A stretch of 64,000 nucleotides of DNA from JANQOZ01 sp045106555 (GCA_045106555.1 JBGCET010000061.1:26080-90079), one strand, 5' to 3'. Shown: positions 1-8,093, counted from the first letter of the stretch. Program-made: numbers and translations. The notes: a model not told the origin generated them from the letters alone.

Positions 1-521
1 AATTGTGCAGCCGGCCCGAGTTTCCCGTTGAACCCGATGGATCGGAAGGAGCCACGGTTGGGTCAATATCGTTAAACACCTGGGCGCCAAAATCAGGCCA
101 CGGCTCATAGGTTTGGGTTGGGTCGTAATAGCCGTTGTTGTAAGCCGCTGAGCGCATGAATGCGAACTGCGGAAACGGCGGAAACACGTAGTGCCCGCCA
201 TTCGGGCCTTCGGTGAAGGGAAACACGTAGGAGTACTTATCACCGGCGGTGCCGAAAAACAGCGTGCCAGTGTTATCCACAAACGAGTCCGTGTTGTCTC
301 CCTGCCAATACAGCGAACCGTCATTGGTGGGGGTGATGGTCTCAAAGGACATGGACCCGGAATCGTCTAAAACCACAATCACGTTGCTCTTGACGTTTTG
401 AAACACCACCAACGGCTGATTGGCAATGTCCAGCTGGGCCCACGCCTGACCACTGGTGAAGCATGACGCAGCCAGGCCCAAAAGCAGCCCCATTTTTGTC
501 GCTATAGAAGCGTTTTTCATT
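1..521 (-). CDS. pilY1: PilY1-type pilus tip adhesin/biogenesis protein (N-terminal part)
   Basis: This is the N-terminal 173 or so residues of a large protein whose remainder lies beyond the window start. The ATG is preceded by a GGAG ribosome site at about 7 bases. A signal peptide (MKNASIATKMGLLLGLAASC, then an AWA-type cleavage site) is followed by the segment VIVVLDDSGSMSFE, the DxSxS metal-binding motif of a von Willebrand A-like fold, as in PilY1. PilY1 sits at the type IV pilus tip, primes pilus assembly and can act in surface sensing. It is the last gene of fimT-pilV-pilW-pilX-pilY1, which is the usual order. The C-terminal beta-propeller is not visible, so subfamily is inferred from context. 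Confidence 0.85.
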
Positions 522-564
522 TCAAACTCCTAACGGCCGAATCAACAGCGATCCGGCGTCTTGA

Positions 565-1122
565 TCAGTCGCTGTTGTAATGGAAAGTGGTAACAACAAT
601 GTCTTTGGCGCGTCCGGCAGGACCTTCTGAGTAGCCGTAAACCAAAAAGGTGTTGGATCTGGAGGCACCCTGAGTTTCAAGCTGCCGCGGAATTGCACAG
701 GGCGCTCCACGTCCGCCCACATCCGTCATTTGGATGACCTGGTAACGGTTTTCACCACGATCGGTATGAACGTCGGCAGGCTGCGGCCAAGTAGTGGCAT
801 TTTGATCCGTCATCAATCTGACACCGGCACAGTCGTAGAGAGGCGTGCCCAGGTCCCCCAACGGAATGGCGACGATACCGGCAAAGGTTCCGGTAATCGC
901 TCCTTCAGCGAGGCGAGTTTCCGCCTGGCGAACAATATCTTCAGCCGTTTGAAATGCCAGGGCGGTTTCACGCACGTTGCCGGACATCTTTTCCTGCATT
1001 GTGCTGCCCTGCATGGACGATACCGAAATAAGCGTTAACACCAGCAGCATCATCATTCCCATAAGCAGGGCCACGCCGCGCTGTCGGCCAGGAAAAACTC
1101 GTTGATTAAATTTCATGGTCAT
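565..1122 (-). CDS. pilX: PilX-type minor pilin
   Basis: This 185-residue protein has a class III signal: basic leader ending RQRG, then VALLMGMMMLLVLTLISVSS, a hydrophobic helix typical of type IV pilins. It lacks Glu at position 5 of the mature protein, which is common for PilX/GspK-like pseudopilins that cap the tip complex. A conserved QEKMSGN-x-RE-x-A-x-QxAE stretch follows the helix, the PilX N-terminal family signature. PilX works with PilV, PilW, FimT/FimU and PilY1 to initiate pilus assembly. The gene starts 4 bases after the pilW stop and is followed 43 bases later by pilY1, consistent with one transcript. Confidence 0.9.
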   Translation of the reverse strand: MTMKFNQRVFPGRQRGVALLMGMMMLLVLTLISVSSMQGSTMQEKMSGNVRETALAFQTAEDIVRQAETRLAEGAITGTFAGIVAIPLGDLGTPLYDCAGVRLMTDQNATTWPQPADVHTDRGENRYQVIQMTDVGGRGAPCAIPRQLETQGASRSNTFLVYGYSEGPAGRAKDIVVTTFHYNSD

Positions 1123-1126
1123 TTGC

Positions 1127-2287
1127 CTAATTGACGTTCACACGATTGCGCACCGCAACCGTTGTCGAAAACACCTGCCGCAGCCGCGAGTCATCCACCG
1201 GGTCAATGGTGGTTCCGTTCAGGGTGTAAACCTCTTCATCAATCTCGAGATCTGCGTTTTGAGTGGAGCGAATGAGCAGGGCTACCCGAATAGCCACCAC
1301 GTCTCTCGAAGAGGTCACCAGGTGGGGTTCCAAATACGTCACCGCACCCAGATTATCGGATTGACCAAACAGCACCTGCATGTTTTCAACGCCCTCAATA
1401 ATCTCTTCCGGCACTCTGTCGGTGCCATAGTTCACCTGAAACAATGCGGGTTGGCCGCCGGCATTGACCCCGACAAAAAACATCATGGAGTTCACCGGTA
1501 GAATCTGAGTAGTGTCGCTGACGTCAGGGTCCATCAATGCCGGCAGGTTACCTGGCACCGTGCCACCGTTATTCAGCGACAGCACAGGGCTTCCGACGTT
1601 GGTTCGTTGAAACACCGTATTTGTCCGGCAATTTGAGGAAATCACCAATCTGCCTAGCGGAAAAATACTGTCAATTTCTGCTTGAGACAGCGGTGCGGCA
1701 GCCGTCGATCTGCAGTCCATCGGATAATTCAGTGAAAGATCGGCCGCGGCAACGTCGTAATCGCACCCGGTAATTTGGTCTACCGAGGCGGAATATTTAA
1801 TGATCAACACGTCGCTGCCCGGAACCGCATTGTCCACAACGGTTTGGGGTACTGCCATCAGGCCAAAGCCCGTTGAATAATCGCCTGCGCTGACTGCGCC
1901 GGTTCCTAAGGGCGCCGGTAGCGGATACGTGTCGTCCAAATCGGTGCCCGCATGCTCGAAACCCACAATCGCATCATTCATATCATGCACCGCGGCCTCG
2001 TAGCCCGCTGCGCCAGTATTCAGCGCAGAATCAACGACATTCGTATTCAAGCCCGTGCAGTAGTCAAGTCGACCGGCAGGAAGCAATCGCGGTTTCAATA
2101 TCTCAATGGCAAACCGACCGGCTTCCTGCACTCTGGCAACAGACTGCTGCGTTCGATAAGCCTGGGATGTGGAGTAAAAAACCTGCCCCACTCCACCCAG
2201 CACCAATATCCCCAGCAGAATGGCGATCATCAGTTCGATCAAACCAAACCCGCCCACCTGCTTCTTTGTAATGTGGGTTGTCGTCAT
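1127..2287 (-). CDS. pilW: PilW-type minor pilin
   Basis: This 386-residue prepilin has the leader KKQVGG followed by FGLIELMIAILLGILVLGG, so the G/F prepilin peptidase site and Glu5 are both present. The rest resembles PilW: a QSVARVQEAGRFAIEIL segment just after the helix (the region where many PilW proteins have 'RLQENGRFA') and a long variable globular part with several cysteines near residues 50-230. Its start overlaps the pilV stop by 4 bases (ATGA), indicating translational coupling. PilW is a core minor pilin that links PilX-PilY1 to the fibre. Confidence 0.9.
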   Translation of the reverse strand: MTTTHITKKQVGGFGLIELMIAILLGILVLGGVGQVFYSTSQAYRTQQSVARVQEAGRFAIEILKPRLLPAGRLDYCTGLNTNVVDSALNTGAAGYEAAVHDMNDAIVGFEHAGTDLDDTYPLPAPLGTGAVSAGDYSTGFGLMAVPQTVVDNAVPGSDVLIIKYSASVDQITGCDYDVAAADLSLNYPMDCRSTAAAPLSQAEIDSIFPLGRLVISSNCRTNTVFQRTNVGSPVLSLNNGGTVPGNLPALMDPDVSDTTQILPVNSMMFFVGVNAGGQPALFQVNYGTDRVPEEIIEGVENMQVLFGQSDNLGAVTYLEPHLVTSSRDVVAIRVALLIRSTQNADLEIDEEVYTLNGTTIDPVDDSRLRQVFSTTVAVRNRVNVN

Positions 2288-2763
2288 ATCCGTGTGTCCA
2301 TTTCAAACCACCGAAGATCAACGTCGGTGGAGTCATAGCCAGCCGCAGTAGAGTCTGCAGCCGACGTTCCCCGTTGAACGGTGTCAGCCCACCGAATGCG
2401 CACCGCGACCTCGCAGTTGACATTGTTGCAGGCAAGCGCCGCGCCGCCGGGCTGGGTTATTTCCAGTATTCCGTCAGGCAGACTGGCTGCCACCTGGTTT
2501 TGCCAAACCGCCAGCTGGGCCGCCGTGGGCCCGCCACGACGGACAATTTCGAGGCGGTTTGCGCGCAGCTGATCCAGTATCTCGTAAGAGATGTTGGTCG
2601 CCTGGGTGCGGTTATAAGCGTTGGCACTTGAGCGCAAGGAAATGCCCTGAAGGCCTGCCAGCCCCAGTAACCCCACCGACAGAACCACCACAGCCACCAA
2701 TACTTCGATCAGTGTGGTGCCACGTTCATTGCTGAATTTCTTTTGGGCGTAACTCATGGACAC
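2284..2763 (-). CDS. pilV: PilV-type minor pilin
   Basis: This 159-residue prepilin has the leader ending SNERG followed by TTLIEVLVAVVVLSVGLLGLAGLQ, with Glu5 of the mature protein and the 'GLLGLAxLQ' motif typical of PilV. A 'SSANAYNRTQA' segment and a low-complexity globular end with one Cys pair (CNNVNC) follow. The gene overlaps fimT upstream by 10 bases and pilW downstream by 4 bases, so the whole set is a tightly packed operon. It contributes to the pilus-priming minor pilin complex in the inner membrane. Confidence 0.9.
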   Translation of the reverse strand: MSMSYAQKKFSNERGTTLIEVLVAVVVLSVGLLGLAGLQGISLRSSANAYNRTQATNISYEILDQLRANRLEIVRRGGPTAAQLAVWQNQVAASLPDGILEITQPGGAALACNNVNCEVAVRIRWADTVQRGTSAADSTAAGYDSTDVDLRWFEMDTRI

Positions 2764-3236
2764 ACATTCCTCACAACGTTGATCGCACCGGTTCGACTGA
2801 TATTGATGTTGCGGTTGTTTTCACCTTTGCAGTTATCGGCCAGCACATTGACGGTGTAGTTGCCCGCCAGCCATCCAGACGCCTCAAACTGCAGAGGATC
2901 GTTGGAAAATGTGAAGGTAAGCTGGTTGGCGCCCTCGTAGGACCGCAGCAGTTCGTCAACGCCATCGTCAAAGTCGCCGTCGTCGTTGCCGTCCATCCAC
3001 AATTGAAAACCCGTGTTGTAGTCACCGTCCATGGAACGCAGCGATACTGGCCAGCCGCGGCTCAACGCCTCTGATCGCCCCAAAGTGACCGCCCCGATCA
3101 GGTTGTTCACTTCCGTGGTGGTTCGTTGGCCCTGAATGAACTGGTTAAAACTGGGCACTCCTGCGGCAATGAGGATAGCCAGTACCGACAAGGTCACCAT
3201 GAGCTCGACCAATGTGAAACCGTTTGATTTATTCAT
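2754..3236 (-). CDS. fimT: GspH/FimT family pseudopilin
   Basis: This 160-residue prepilin has the leader MNKSNG and the helix FTLVELMVTLSVLAILIAAGVPSF, a canonical type IV pilin N-terminus with Glu5. The following 'N-x-F-x-QGQRTTTEVNNLIGAVTLGRSEALSRG' stretch matches the GspH/FimT domain ('xxRSEAIKRG'). C-terminal strands end RTGAINVVRNVCP, and a Cys pair may form a disulfide. It is the first gene of the minor pilin operon. No strong ribosome site is visible upstream of the ATG. FimU and FimT are hard to separate by eye; FimT-type DNA-binding minor pilins are one possibility. Confidence 0.88.
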   Translation of the reverse strand: MNKSNGFTLVELMVTLSVLAILIAAGVPSFNQFIQGQRTTTEVNNLIGAVTLGRSEALSRGWPVSLRSMDGDYNTGFQLWMDGNDDGDFDDGVDELLRSYEGANQLTFTFSNDPLQFEASGWLAGNYTVNVLADNCKGENNRNINISRTGAINVVRNVCP

Positions 3237-3358
3237 GACGCGTATTAATAGGTAAGTTCCCCTTGGCCCTCAAGGGAAGTCCGATAACTGGTTTTTATTG
3301 TCATCCAGGCGGTTTATCGATATTGACAAGCGCCTTGGAACCGGCCAATTTGCGCCAA

Positions 3359-4015
3359 ATGCAAACTACTGTTACCTCCTGGAAAGACGGCTTGTGGCAT
3401 AACAACCCGGGTTTGGTTCAGCTGCTGGGCCTGTGCCCGCTGCTGGCCGTCACTACCCATGTTGCCTACGGCTTGGGACTCGGCATCGCCACGACGGCGG
3501 TGATGGTGCTCAGTTCTGCTGCCGTGTCGATCATGCGTCGCTGGATCAATGCTGAAATCCGCATCGCGGTATTTGTGCTGATCATTGCCACTGCCGTGAC
3601 CCTGGCCGAACGACTGTTCATGGCATGGGCGTTCAGTCTGTACTCTGCCTTAGGCATCTTTTTACCGCTGATCGTCACCAATTGCGCCATCCTGGCCAGA
3701 GCCGAGGCCTTTGCCTCTCGCCAGCCGCTGGGCCCATCTGTGGCGGATGGACTCTTCATGGGCGCTGGCTTCACCCTCGCGTTAGTGACAATGGGCGCAG
3801 TTCGCGAGCTTATCGCTCAGGGAACGCTGCTGGATCGAATGGAGTTGCTTTTTGGCCCGGGTGCAGCGGCCCTCGAAATAACCCTGCTGGAGAGCGACGG
3901 CATGTTGCTGGCCGCACTGCCACCTGGAGCATTCATGGCATTGGGGCTGTTGGTGGCCGCTCATCGAGCCCTGCAAGCCAGAATAAAAACTCCGTCGACC
4001 AGTCAACCCTCATGA
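3359..4015 (+). CDS. rsxE: Electron transport complex subunit RsxE/RnfE
   Basis: This is a multi-pass membrane protein of 218 residues, close to the usual RsxE length, counting from the ATG at 3359 (MQTTVTSWKDGLWHNNPGLV). The start 'W-x-x-G-LWxxNPGLVQLLGLCPLLAVT' is diagnostic for RsxE/NqrD-type subunits, as are 'IPLIVTNCAILARAEAFAS' (here FLPLIVTNC...) and 'DGLFMGAGFTLALVTMGAVRELI'. RsxE is an integral membrane subunit of the ion-translocating ferredoxin:NAD reductase, which in E. coli keeps SoxR reduced. The stop overlaps the nth start by 4 bases. The rsxABCDG genes that normally precede it are absent here. A 96-base N-terminal extension is open but matches nothing in the family. Confidence 0.9.
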   Translation: MQTTVTSWKDGLWHNNPGLVQLLGLCPLLAVTTHVAYGLGLGIATTAVMVLSSAAVSIMRRWINAEIRIAVFVLIIATAVTLAERLFMAWAFSLYSALGIFLPLIVTNCAILARAEAFASRQPLGPSVADGLFMGAGFTLALVTMGAVRELIAQGTLLDRMELLFGPGAAALEITLLESDGMLLAALPPGAFMALGLLVAAHRALQARIKTPSTSQPS

Positions 4016-4701
4016 AAAAAGCCCACGTCACGGCCATGTTCGAAGCGCTGGAGCAACAAAACCCCTCACCGCAAACGGAACTTGAGTACGATTCACCCTA
4101 TCAACTGTTGATTGCAGTATTGCTTTCGGCCCAGGCGACTGATGTTGGCGTCAACAAAGCCACCAAAGGCCTTTTTGCCTTGGCCCCAACGGCCGAGGCG
4201 ATGGTGGCGTTGGGTTTGCAGCGCATCAAGCAGGAAATCCGCACCATTGGCCTGTTCAACACCAAAGCGGCAAATCTACTGAAAACCAGCGAAATACTGG
4301 TGCAATCCCATAACGGAGAAGTGCCCGAGAGTCGCGAACAGCTGGAGGCGCTTCCCGGGGTCGGGAGGAAAACCGCTAACGTCGTGCTCAATACAGCCTT
4401 CGGCCACCCCACCATGGCGGTAGACACCCATATATATCGCGTGTCCAATCGGACGGGATTGGCACCGGGCAAAACGCCGTTGGCAGTCGAAAAAGCCCTG
4501 TTGAAAGCCATTCCTGGCAAATTTCTACTCAACGCCCACCACTGGTTAATTCTGCATGGCCGCTACACCTGTAAGGCACGCCAGCCCCAGTGTTTGGAGT
4601 GTGTCGTTGAATCCTGGTGCCGGTATGTGCCGAAAATTGACGAAACGCCGCCGTCGAAGAAAAAAGTGCCTGTGTCGAAAAAAAGTTTGAAAGCGAAGTA
4701 G
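4012..4701 (+). CDS. nth: Endonuclease III (DNA glycosylase/AP lyase)
   Basis: This enzyme removes oxidised pyrimidines from DNA and cleaves the abasic site. The 229-residue protein carries the helix-hairpin-helix LPGVGRKTANVV with the catalytic Lys, then VDTHIYRVSNR with the catalytic Asp. A [4Fe-4S] loop with the exact Cys-X6-Cys-X2-Cys-X5-Cys spacing follows (C-KARQPQ-C-LE-C-VVESW-C). A lysine-rich tail (PPSKKKVPVSKKSLKAK) extends past the normal end. The ATG lies inside the rsxE stop (ATGA), so translation is probably coupled. The rsxE-nth junction is conserved across gammaproteobacteria. Confidence 0.97.
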   Translation: MKKAHVTAMFEALEQQNPSPQTELEYDSPYQLLIAVLLSAQATDVGVNKATKGLFALAPTAEAMVALGLQRIKQEIRTIGLFNTKAANLLKTSEILVQSHNGEVPESREQLEALPGVGRKTANVVLNTAFGHPTMAVDTHIYRVSNRTGLAPGKTPLAVEKALLKAIPGKFLLNAHHWLILHGRYTCKARQPQCLECVVESWCRYVPKIDETPPSKKKVPVSKKSLKAK

Positions 4702-4879
4702 ATAGAGGCAGGTCTTTTCCCACGTGACCGGGAGCTGTGCCCCCCGCCACACTTGCGAAATACTGGGCACTGGCTTAAAACGATCTTGCATCGAGACGCG
4801 CCCAGACGGAATAACCCGTCGCAGCGCATGGAAAATTGGCCGAAATGGCCACGGTTTATAAAACTTGAGGATTTAGAAC

Positions 4880-5323
4880 ATGTCTACGCAATCATCAAAT
4901 GTAATCAAGCCCCTGACCGCCGCTGTTGGCGCAGCTTTTGTCTCAACCTTCGCTCTGGGAACCGCAGCGGCTGCTGACAACCCGTTCGAACTGACCGACC
5001 TGAATGCTGGCTACGAGCTGGCTGGTGAGAAAGACAGCACCGAAGGTTCTTGTGGAGAAGGCAAGTGCGGCGGTGACAAAGGCGAAGAAGGCTCCTGCGG
5101 CGAAGGCAAGTGCGGCGGCGATAAGGGCGAAGAAGGTTCCTGCGGCGGCGACAAGGGCGAAGAAGGTTCCTGTGGCGGCGACAAGGGTGAAGAAGGCTCC
5201 TGTGGCGGCGACAAAGGCGAAGAAGGCTCATGTGGCGGCGATAAGGGCGAAGAAGGCTCCTGTGGCGGCGATAAGGGCGAAGAAGGCAAGTGTGGCGAAG
5301 GCAAGTGCGGCGGCGCTGCCTGA
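4880..5323 (+). CDS. hvfA: HvfA/bufferin-type cysteine-repeat RiPP metallophore precursor
   Basis: This 147-residue protein has an N-terminal signal sequence (hydrophobic TAAVGAAFVSTFALG, cleavage near TAAAADN). After it comes a low-complexity tail containing every cysteine. I count 11 Cys: four in EGKCG and seven in EGSCG motifs, mostly separated by the spacer GDKGE. EGKCG is the pentapeptide whose Cys is oxidised to oxazolone/thioamide or thiooxazole in HvfA and bufferin peptides by DUF692 enzymes. The gene is followed within 24 bases by that oxygenase and its partner. Export and copper binding are inferred from the family. A GAGG ribosome site lies 9 bases before the ATG. The unusual points are the predominance of Ser over Lys in the motif and the high cysteine number. 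Confidence 0.88.
   Translation: MSTQSSNVIKPLTAAVGAAFVSTFALGTAAAADNPFELTDLNAGYELAGEKDSTEGSCGEGKCGGDKGEEGSCGEGKCGGDKGEEGSCGGDKGEEGSCGGDKGEEGSCGGDKGEEGSCGGDKGEEGSCGGDKGEEGKCGEGKCGGAA
5131..5280 (+). repeat. Five tandem 30-bp in-frame repeats inside the hvfA-like gene
   Basis: Five consecutive 30-base units each encode EGSC-GGDKGE. They differ only at synonymous positions (TCC/TCA, TGC/TGT, GAC/GAT, AAG/AAA). The unit therefore expands and contracts in whole 10-residue steps, each adding one modifiable cysteine. Related but less regular units flank the array at 5044-5130 and 5281-5316. Confidence 0.92.
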
Positions 5324-5347
5324 AGCCGGTAATACCCTGCCAACTCC

Positions 5348-6235
5348 ATGAGTAACCACCCGGTTACTGGAGCTGGACTTGGGCTGCGGCGGGCCCTGCT
5401 GGGCCCGCTGCGTTCAAGAGCCAAAGACTCCAGTTCAACAGACGAAGTCGACTTCTGGGAAGTTGCGCCTGAGAACTGGATCAACGTCGGCGGCCGTCTG
5501 GGCCGGACGTTTCGTAGTTATACCGAAAAACATCCTTTTGTCTGCCACGGATTATCGTTATCCATTGGTGGACCTTCTGCGTTGGACGAAACGTTCCTGC
5601 AGAAACTGAAACACTTTCTCGACACACACAACATCCGGGCCTACAGCGACCATCTCAGCTACTGCACCGACGACGGCCATCTGTATGATCTGATGCCCAT
5701 TCCCTTCACGGAAGAAGCGGTAAATCACGTGGTGGAGCGCATCGCACGCAGCCAGGAAATTCTCGGCCGACGCATTGCGGTGGAAAACGTGTCTTATTAC
5801 GCGGCACCGGGCAAAGAGATGGACGAAATTACGTTCATCAATGAAATATTGACTCGCGCCGACTGCGACCTGCTGCTTGACGTCAACAATATCTACGTCA
5901 ACAGTGTTAACCACCGCTACGATGCCAGCGAGTTTCTCGCCGCACTGCCCGGGGAACGCATTACCTACTGCCACGTTGCCGGCCACTACAACGAGGCCGA
6001 AGATCTGATTGTCGATACCCACGGCGCGGCCATTATCGAGCCGGTTTGGGAACTTTATCGCCAAGCCTGCGCGCTCTGGGGGCCACTGCCCGCCATGGTG
6101 GAGCGCGATTTCAACTTCCCACCACTAGATGAGTTAATGGGCGAAGTCGAAACCATCCGCAAGCTGCAGCGACAGGTGGGCGTTGAAATTCCAGCAACCT
6201 CCGCTCACGCTCAGGTCAATCGAAGCACGCTATGA
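5348..6235 (+). CDS. hvfB: DUF692 multinuclear non-heme iron oxidase (HvfB/BufB-type maturase)
   Basis: This 295-residue TIM-barrel protein belongs to the DUF692 (MNIO) family, which uses two or three irons and oxygen to convert cysteines of a precursor peptide into heterocycles. Expected ligand motifs are visible: GLGLRRAL at the start, VCHGLSLSIGG, YSDHLSYC, VENVSYY, LLDVNNIYVN, ITYCHVAGHYN, DTHG and MVERDFN. It starts 24 bases after the cysteine-repeat gene and overlaps the next gene by 4 bases (ATGA). The substrate is almost certainly the upstream repeat protein. Length is normal for the family. Confidence 0.95.
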   Translation: MSNHPVTGAGLGLRRALLGPLRSRAKDSSSTDEVDFWEVAPENWINVGGRLGRTFRSYTEKHPFVCHGLSLSIGGPSALDETFLQKLKHFLDTHNIRAYSDHLSYCTDDGHLYDLMPIPFTEEAVNHVVERIARSQEILGRRIAVENVSYYAAPGKEMDEITFINEILTRADCDLLLDVNNIYVNSVNHRYDASEFLAALPGERITYCHVAGHYNEAEDLIVDTHGAAIIEPVWELYRQACALWGPLPAMVERDFNFPPLDELMGEVETIRKLQRQVGVEIPATSAHAQVNRSTL

Positions 6236-6990
6236 GTTCGCTGCACGATCTGCAGCACCAGTTCGCAGGACACATCCGCAACCCGTCTTCCAACCCGCCT
6301 CCAGAGGGGATCGAAGATCGCCGAATGGCGATTTATCGCGAGCTCTTTTTCAACAACATTCAGGGATTTATCGCCAACAATTTTCCGGTACTACGCAAGC
6401 TCTACAGCCAATCTGACTGGCAGGAGCTGACCCGGGATTTTTTTGTCAGGCACCGGGCCCACACGCCGCTGTTTCCTGAGCTGCCCAGAGAATTCCTGCA
6501 GTTTTTGCAAAACCATCGGGGTACCGAACAGGGAGACCCGCCGTTTATTGTGGAGCTTGCTCACTATGAATGGGCAGAACTGGCTTTGTCCTTGGAAGAA
6601 ACCGAACTGGATGACATTGCCACCCAGCCACCGAGCGACCTGATCACGCAAGTCCCGGTGCTTTCGCCCCTTGCCTGGCTAGTCAGCTATCAATATCCGG
6701 TGCATCAGATCAAGGCAGACTTTAAGCCTTCGAAGCCGCCGTCGGAACCCACCCATCTGGTTATTTATCGACGCCGAAACGACCAGGTTCGATTTCTCAA
6801 ACTCAACGGCGTGACTGCCCGCCTGCTGCAGCTGATGGGCGAAGAATCGGGGCATACGGGCCACTACTACTTGGCTCAGGTGGCCCAGGAAATGGGTGCG
6901 CCAGACGAGAGCCAGGTCGTTAAGGCGGGCGGCGCTATTTTTTCGGACCTGCATGAGCGCGACGTTATATTGGGCGCAGCGCCCGACTGA
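6232..6990 (+). CDS. hvfC: DUF2063 RiPP maturation partner (HvfC/BufC-type)
   Basis: This 252-residue protein has the DUF2063 N-terminal domain: SLHDLQHQFAGHIR, then RRMAIYRELFFNNIQGFIANNFPVLRKLY, DWQELTRDFF-x-RH-x-AHTPLFPELPREFLQFL and an ELAHYEWAEL segment. The C-terminal half holds a winged-helix-like part (RLLQLMGEESGHTGHYYLAQVAQEM). DUF2063 proteins bind the precursor leader and deliver it to the DUF692 enzyme. The ATGA overlap with hvfB fits a stoichiometric complex. The DoxX-type gene and ECF sigma/anti-sigma pair often seen with such operons are absent here. Confidence 0.93.
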   Translation: MSSLHDLQHQFAGHIRNPSSNPPPEGIEDRRMAIYRELFFNNIQGFIANNFPVLRKLYSQSDWQELTRDFFVRHRAHTPLFPELPREFLQFLQNHRGTEQGDPPFIVELAHYEWAELALSLEETELDDIATQPPSDLITQVPVLSPLAWLVSYQYPVHQIKADFKPSKPPSEPTHLVIYRRRNDQVRFLKLNGVTARLLQLMGEESGHTGHYYLAQVAQEMGAPDESQVVKAGGAIFSDLHERDVILGAAPD

Positions 6991-7101
6991 GGGGCGTAAC
7001 AAACCTTCAAATTGTGAGTGTGACGACCGTGTTACGCTTGCCATATTCATAGACAACCCGAGCATTTCCGCTGCGGGTTAGCACAATCAGGAACACTCTG
7101 C

Positions 7102-7776
7102 GTGACCAAAGAAAAGTCTCCCATCGCGAGAAGGTTTCGCGGATTCCTACCCGTTGTCGTTGATCTTGAAACCGGCGGGTTTGACAGCCAAAAACACGCG
7201 TTGCTGGAGATGGCAGGCTGCCCAATAGAAATGACCGAAGACGGCTTGGTCACGCCCGGCCCCATGGTCGCGGTTCACGTAGCGCCATTTCCAGGCTCCC
7301 TGCTCGACCCCAAATCGCTGGAAATAACCGGCATCATTCCAGATCACCCGCTGCGTCAGGCGGTGGACGAAAAAACGGCTCTGCAGACATTTTGTTCCCC
7401 CATACGAGAAGCGATGCGGGCCAGCGGCTGCGGTCGAGCGGTATTAGTGGGCCACAATCCCTCTTTCGACCTGGGTTTTCTCAATGCCGCCATCAACCGG
7501 ACAGGCTACAAGAGGTCGCCCTTTCACCCATTTAGCAGCTTCGATACAGCAACCCTGGGTGGGTTGGCATTTGGCCAGACGGTGTTAGCCAGAGCGACCC
7601 GTGCCGCCGGGTTCCCCTGGGATGCCAACGAAGCCCACTCGGCAGTTTACGACGTGGAAAAAACTGCCGCGCTATTTTGTTCTGTAGTCAATCGATGGCA
7701 TGAATCCATGGGCATACCCTGGTCTGAGAAAACGCCAGAGGACACCGAGCCTGGACCGGATCAGCCGGCGAGCTGA
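7102..7776 (+). CDS. rnt: Ribonuclease T
   Basis: This 3'-5' exoribonuclease trims tRNA and other stable RNA 3' ends. The 224-residue protein has the DEDDh exonuclease motifs: VVDLETGGFD (ExoI, Asp and Glu), LVGHNPSFDLGFL (ExoII Asp) and NEAHSAVYDVEKTA (ExoIII His and Asp). ALLEMAGCPIEM and HPFSSFDTATLGGLAFGQTVL are typical of RNase T. The start is GTG. The end overlaps convergent grxD by 16 bases. The C-terminal tail is short and acidic. Confidence 0.96.
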   Translation: MTKEKSPIARRFRGFLPVVVDLETGGFDSQKHALLEMAGCPIEMTEDGLVTPGPMVAVHVAPFPGSLLDPKSLEITGIIPDHPLRQAVDEKTALQTFCSPIREAMRASGCGRAVLVGHNPSFDLGFLNAAINRTGYKRSPFHPFSSFDTATLGGLAFGQTVLARATRAAGFPWDANEAHSAVYDVEKTAALFCSVVNRWHESMGIPWSEKTPEDTEPGPDQPAS

Positions 7777-8093
7777 TACTGCAGACCCAACTGAGCCACC
7801 ATGGGCACCAGCTCTCCTTGAACGTGGAGTTCCTGCAACAGGGTTGCGCCACCCAGACACTGGCCGTTTAAAAACACCTGCGGAAGCTCGGCGTAGTCGG
7901 GAGATTTCTGTAGCAGGGCTCTTAGTTCGGGGTCTCGCTGAATATCAACGCTGTGAAAATCGATGCTGCCGTCCGTCAATATATTCATGACCTTAGCGGA
8001 CTCTTTACACGTTGGGTGTTCGGGTGATCCACGCATGAATACACATACGGGATGCTCACTGATCAATTGCTGAAGTCTGGTCGTCACATCCAT
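7761..8093 (-). CDS. grxD: Monothiol glutaredoxin-like protein (Grx4 family) with altered active site
   Basis: This 110-residue protein is full length for bacterial Grx4, which binds glutathione-ligated [2Fe-2S] clusters and passes iron-sulfur. The fold landmarks are kept: VCVFMRGSPEHPTC, HSVDIQRDPELRALL, ELPQVFLNGQCLGG and the C-terminal helix. The signature CGFS is, however, replaced by CKES (residues 29-32 or so), and the conserved GGxD/GGCD glutathione contact reads GGAT. The cluster-ligating Cys itself remains. It lies next to rnt, tail to tail, as grxD does in many gammaproteobacteria. Cluster binding may be weaker or different. Confidence 0.85.
   Translation of the reverse strand: MDVTTRLQQLISEHPVCVFMRGSPEHPTCKESAKVMNILTDGSIDFHSVDIQRDPELRALLQKSPDYAELPQVFLNGQCLGGATLLQELHVQGELVPMVAQLGLQYQLAG

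Noticed and set aside
4836..4862. Possible promoter (TTGGCC and TATAAA) before the hvfA-like gene
   Set aside because: The spacer is 15 bases and the predicted start would remove most of the ribosome site, so I could not support it.
4905..5484. Long open frames on both strands over the hvfA-like repeats
   Set aside because: They are the reverse and shifted readings of a tandem repeat whose length is a multiple of three. No start signals or family likeness exist, while the plus-strand frame has a signal peptide and the expected operon.
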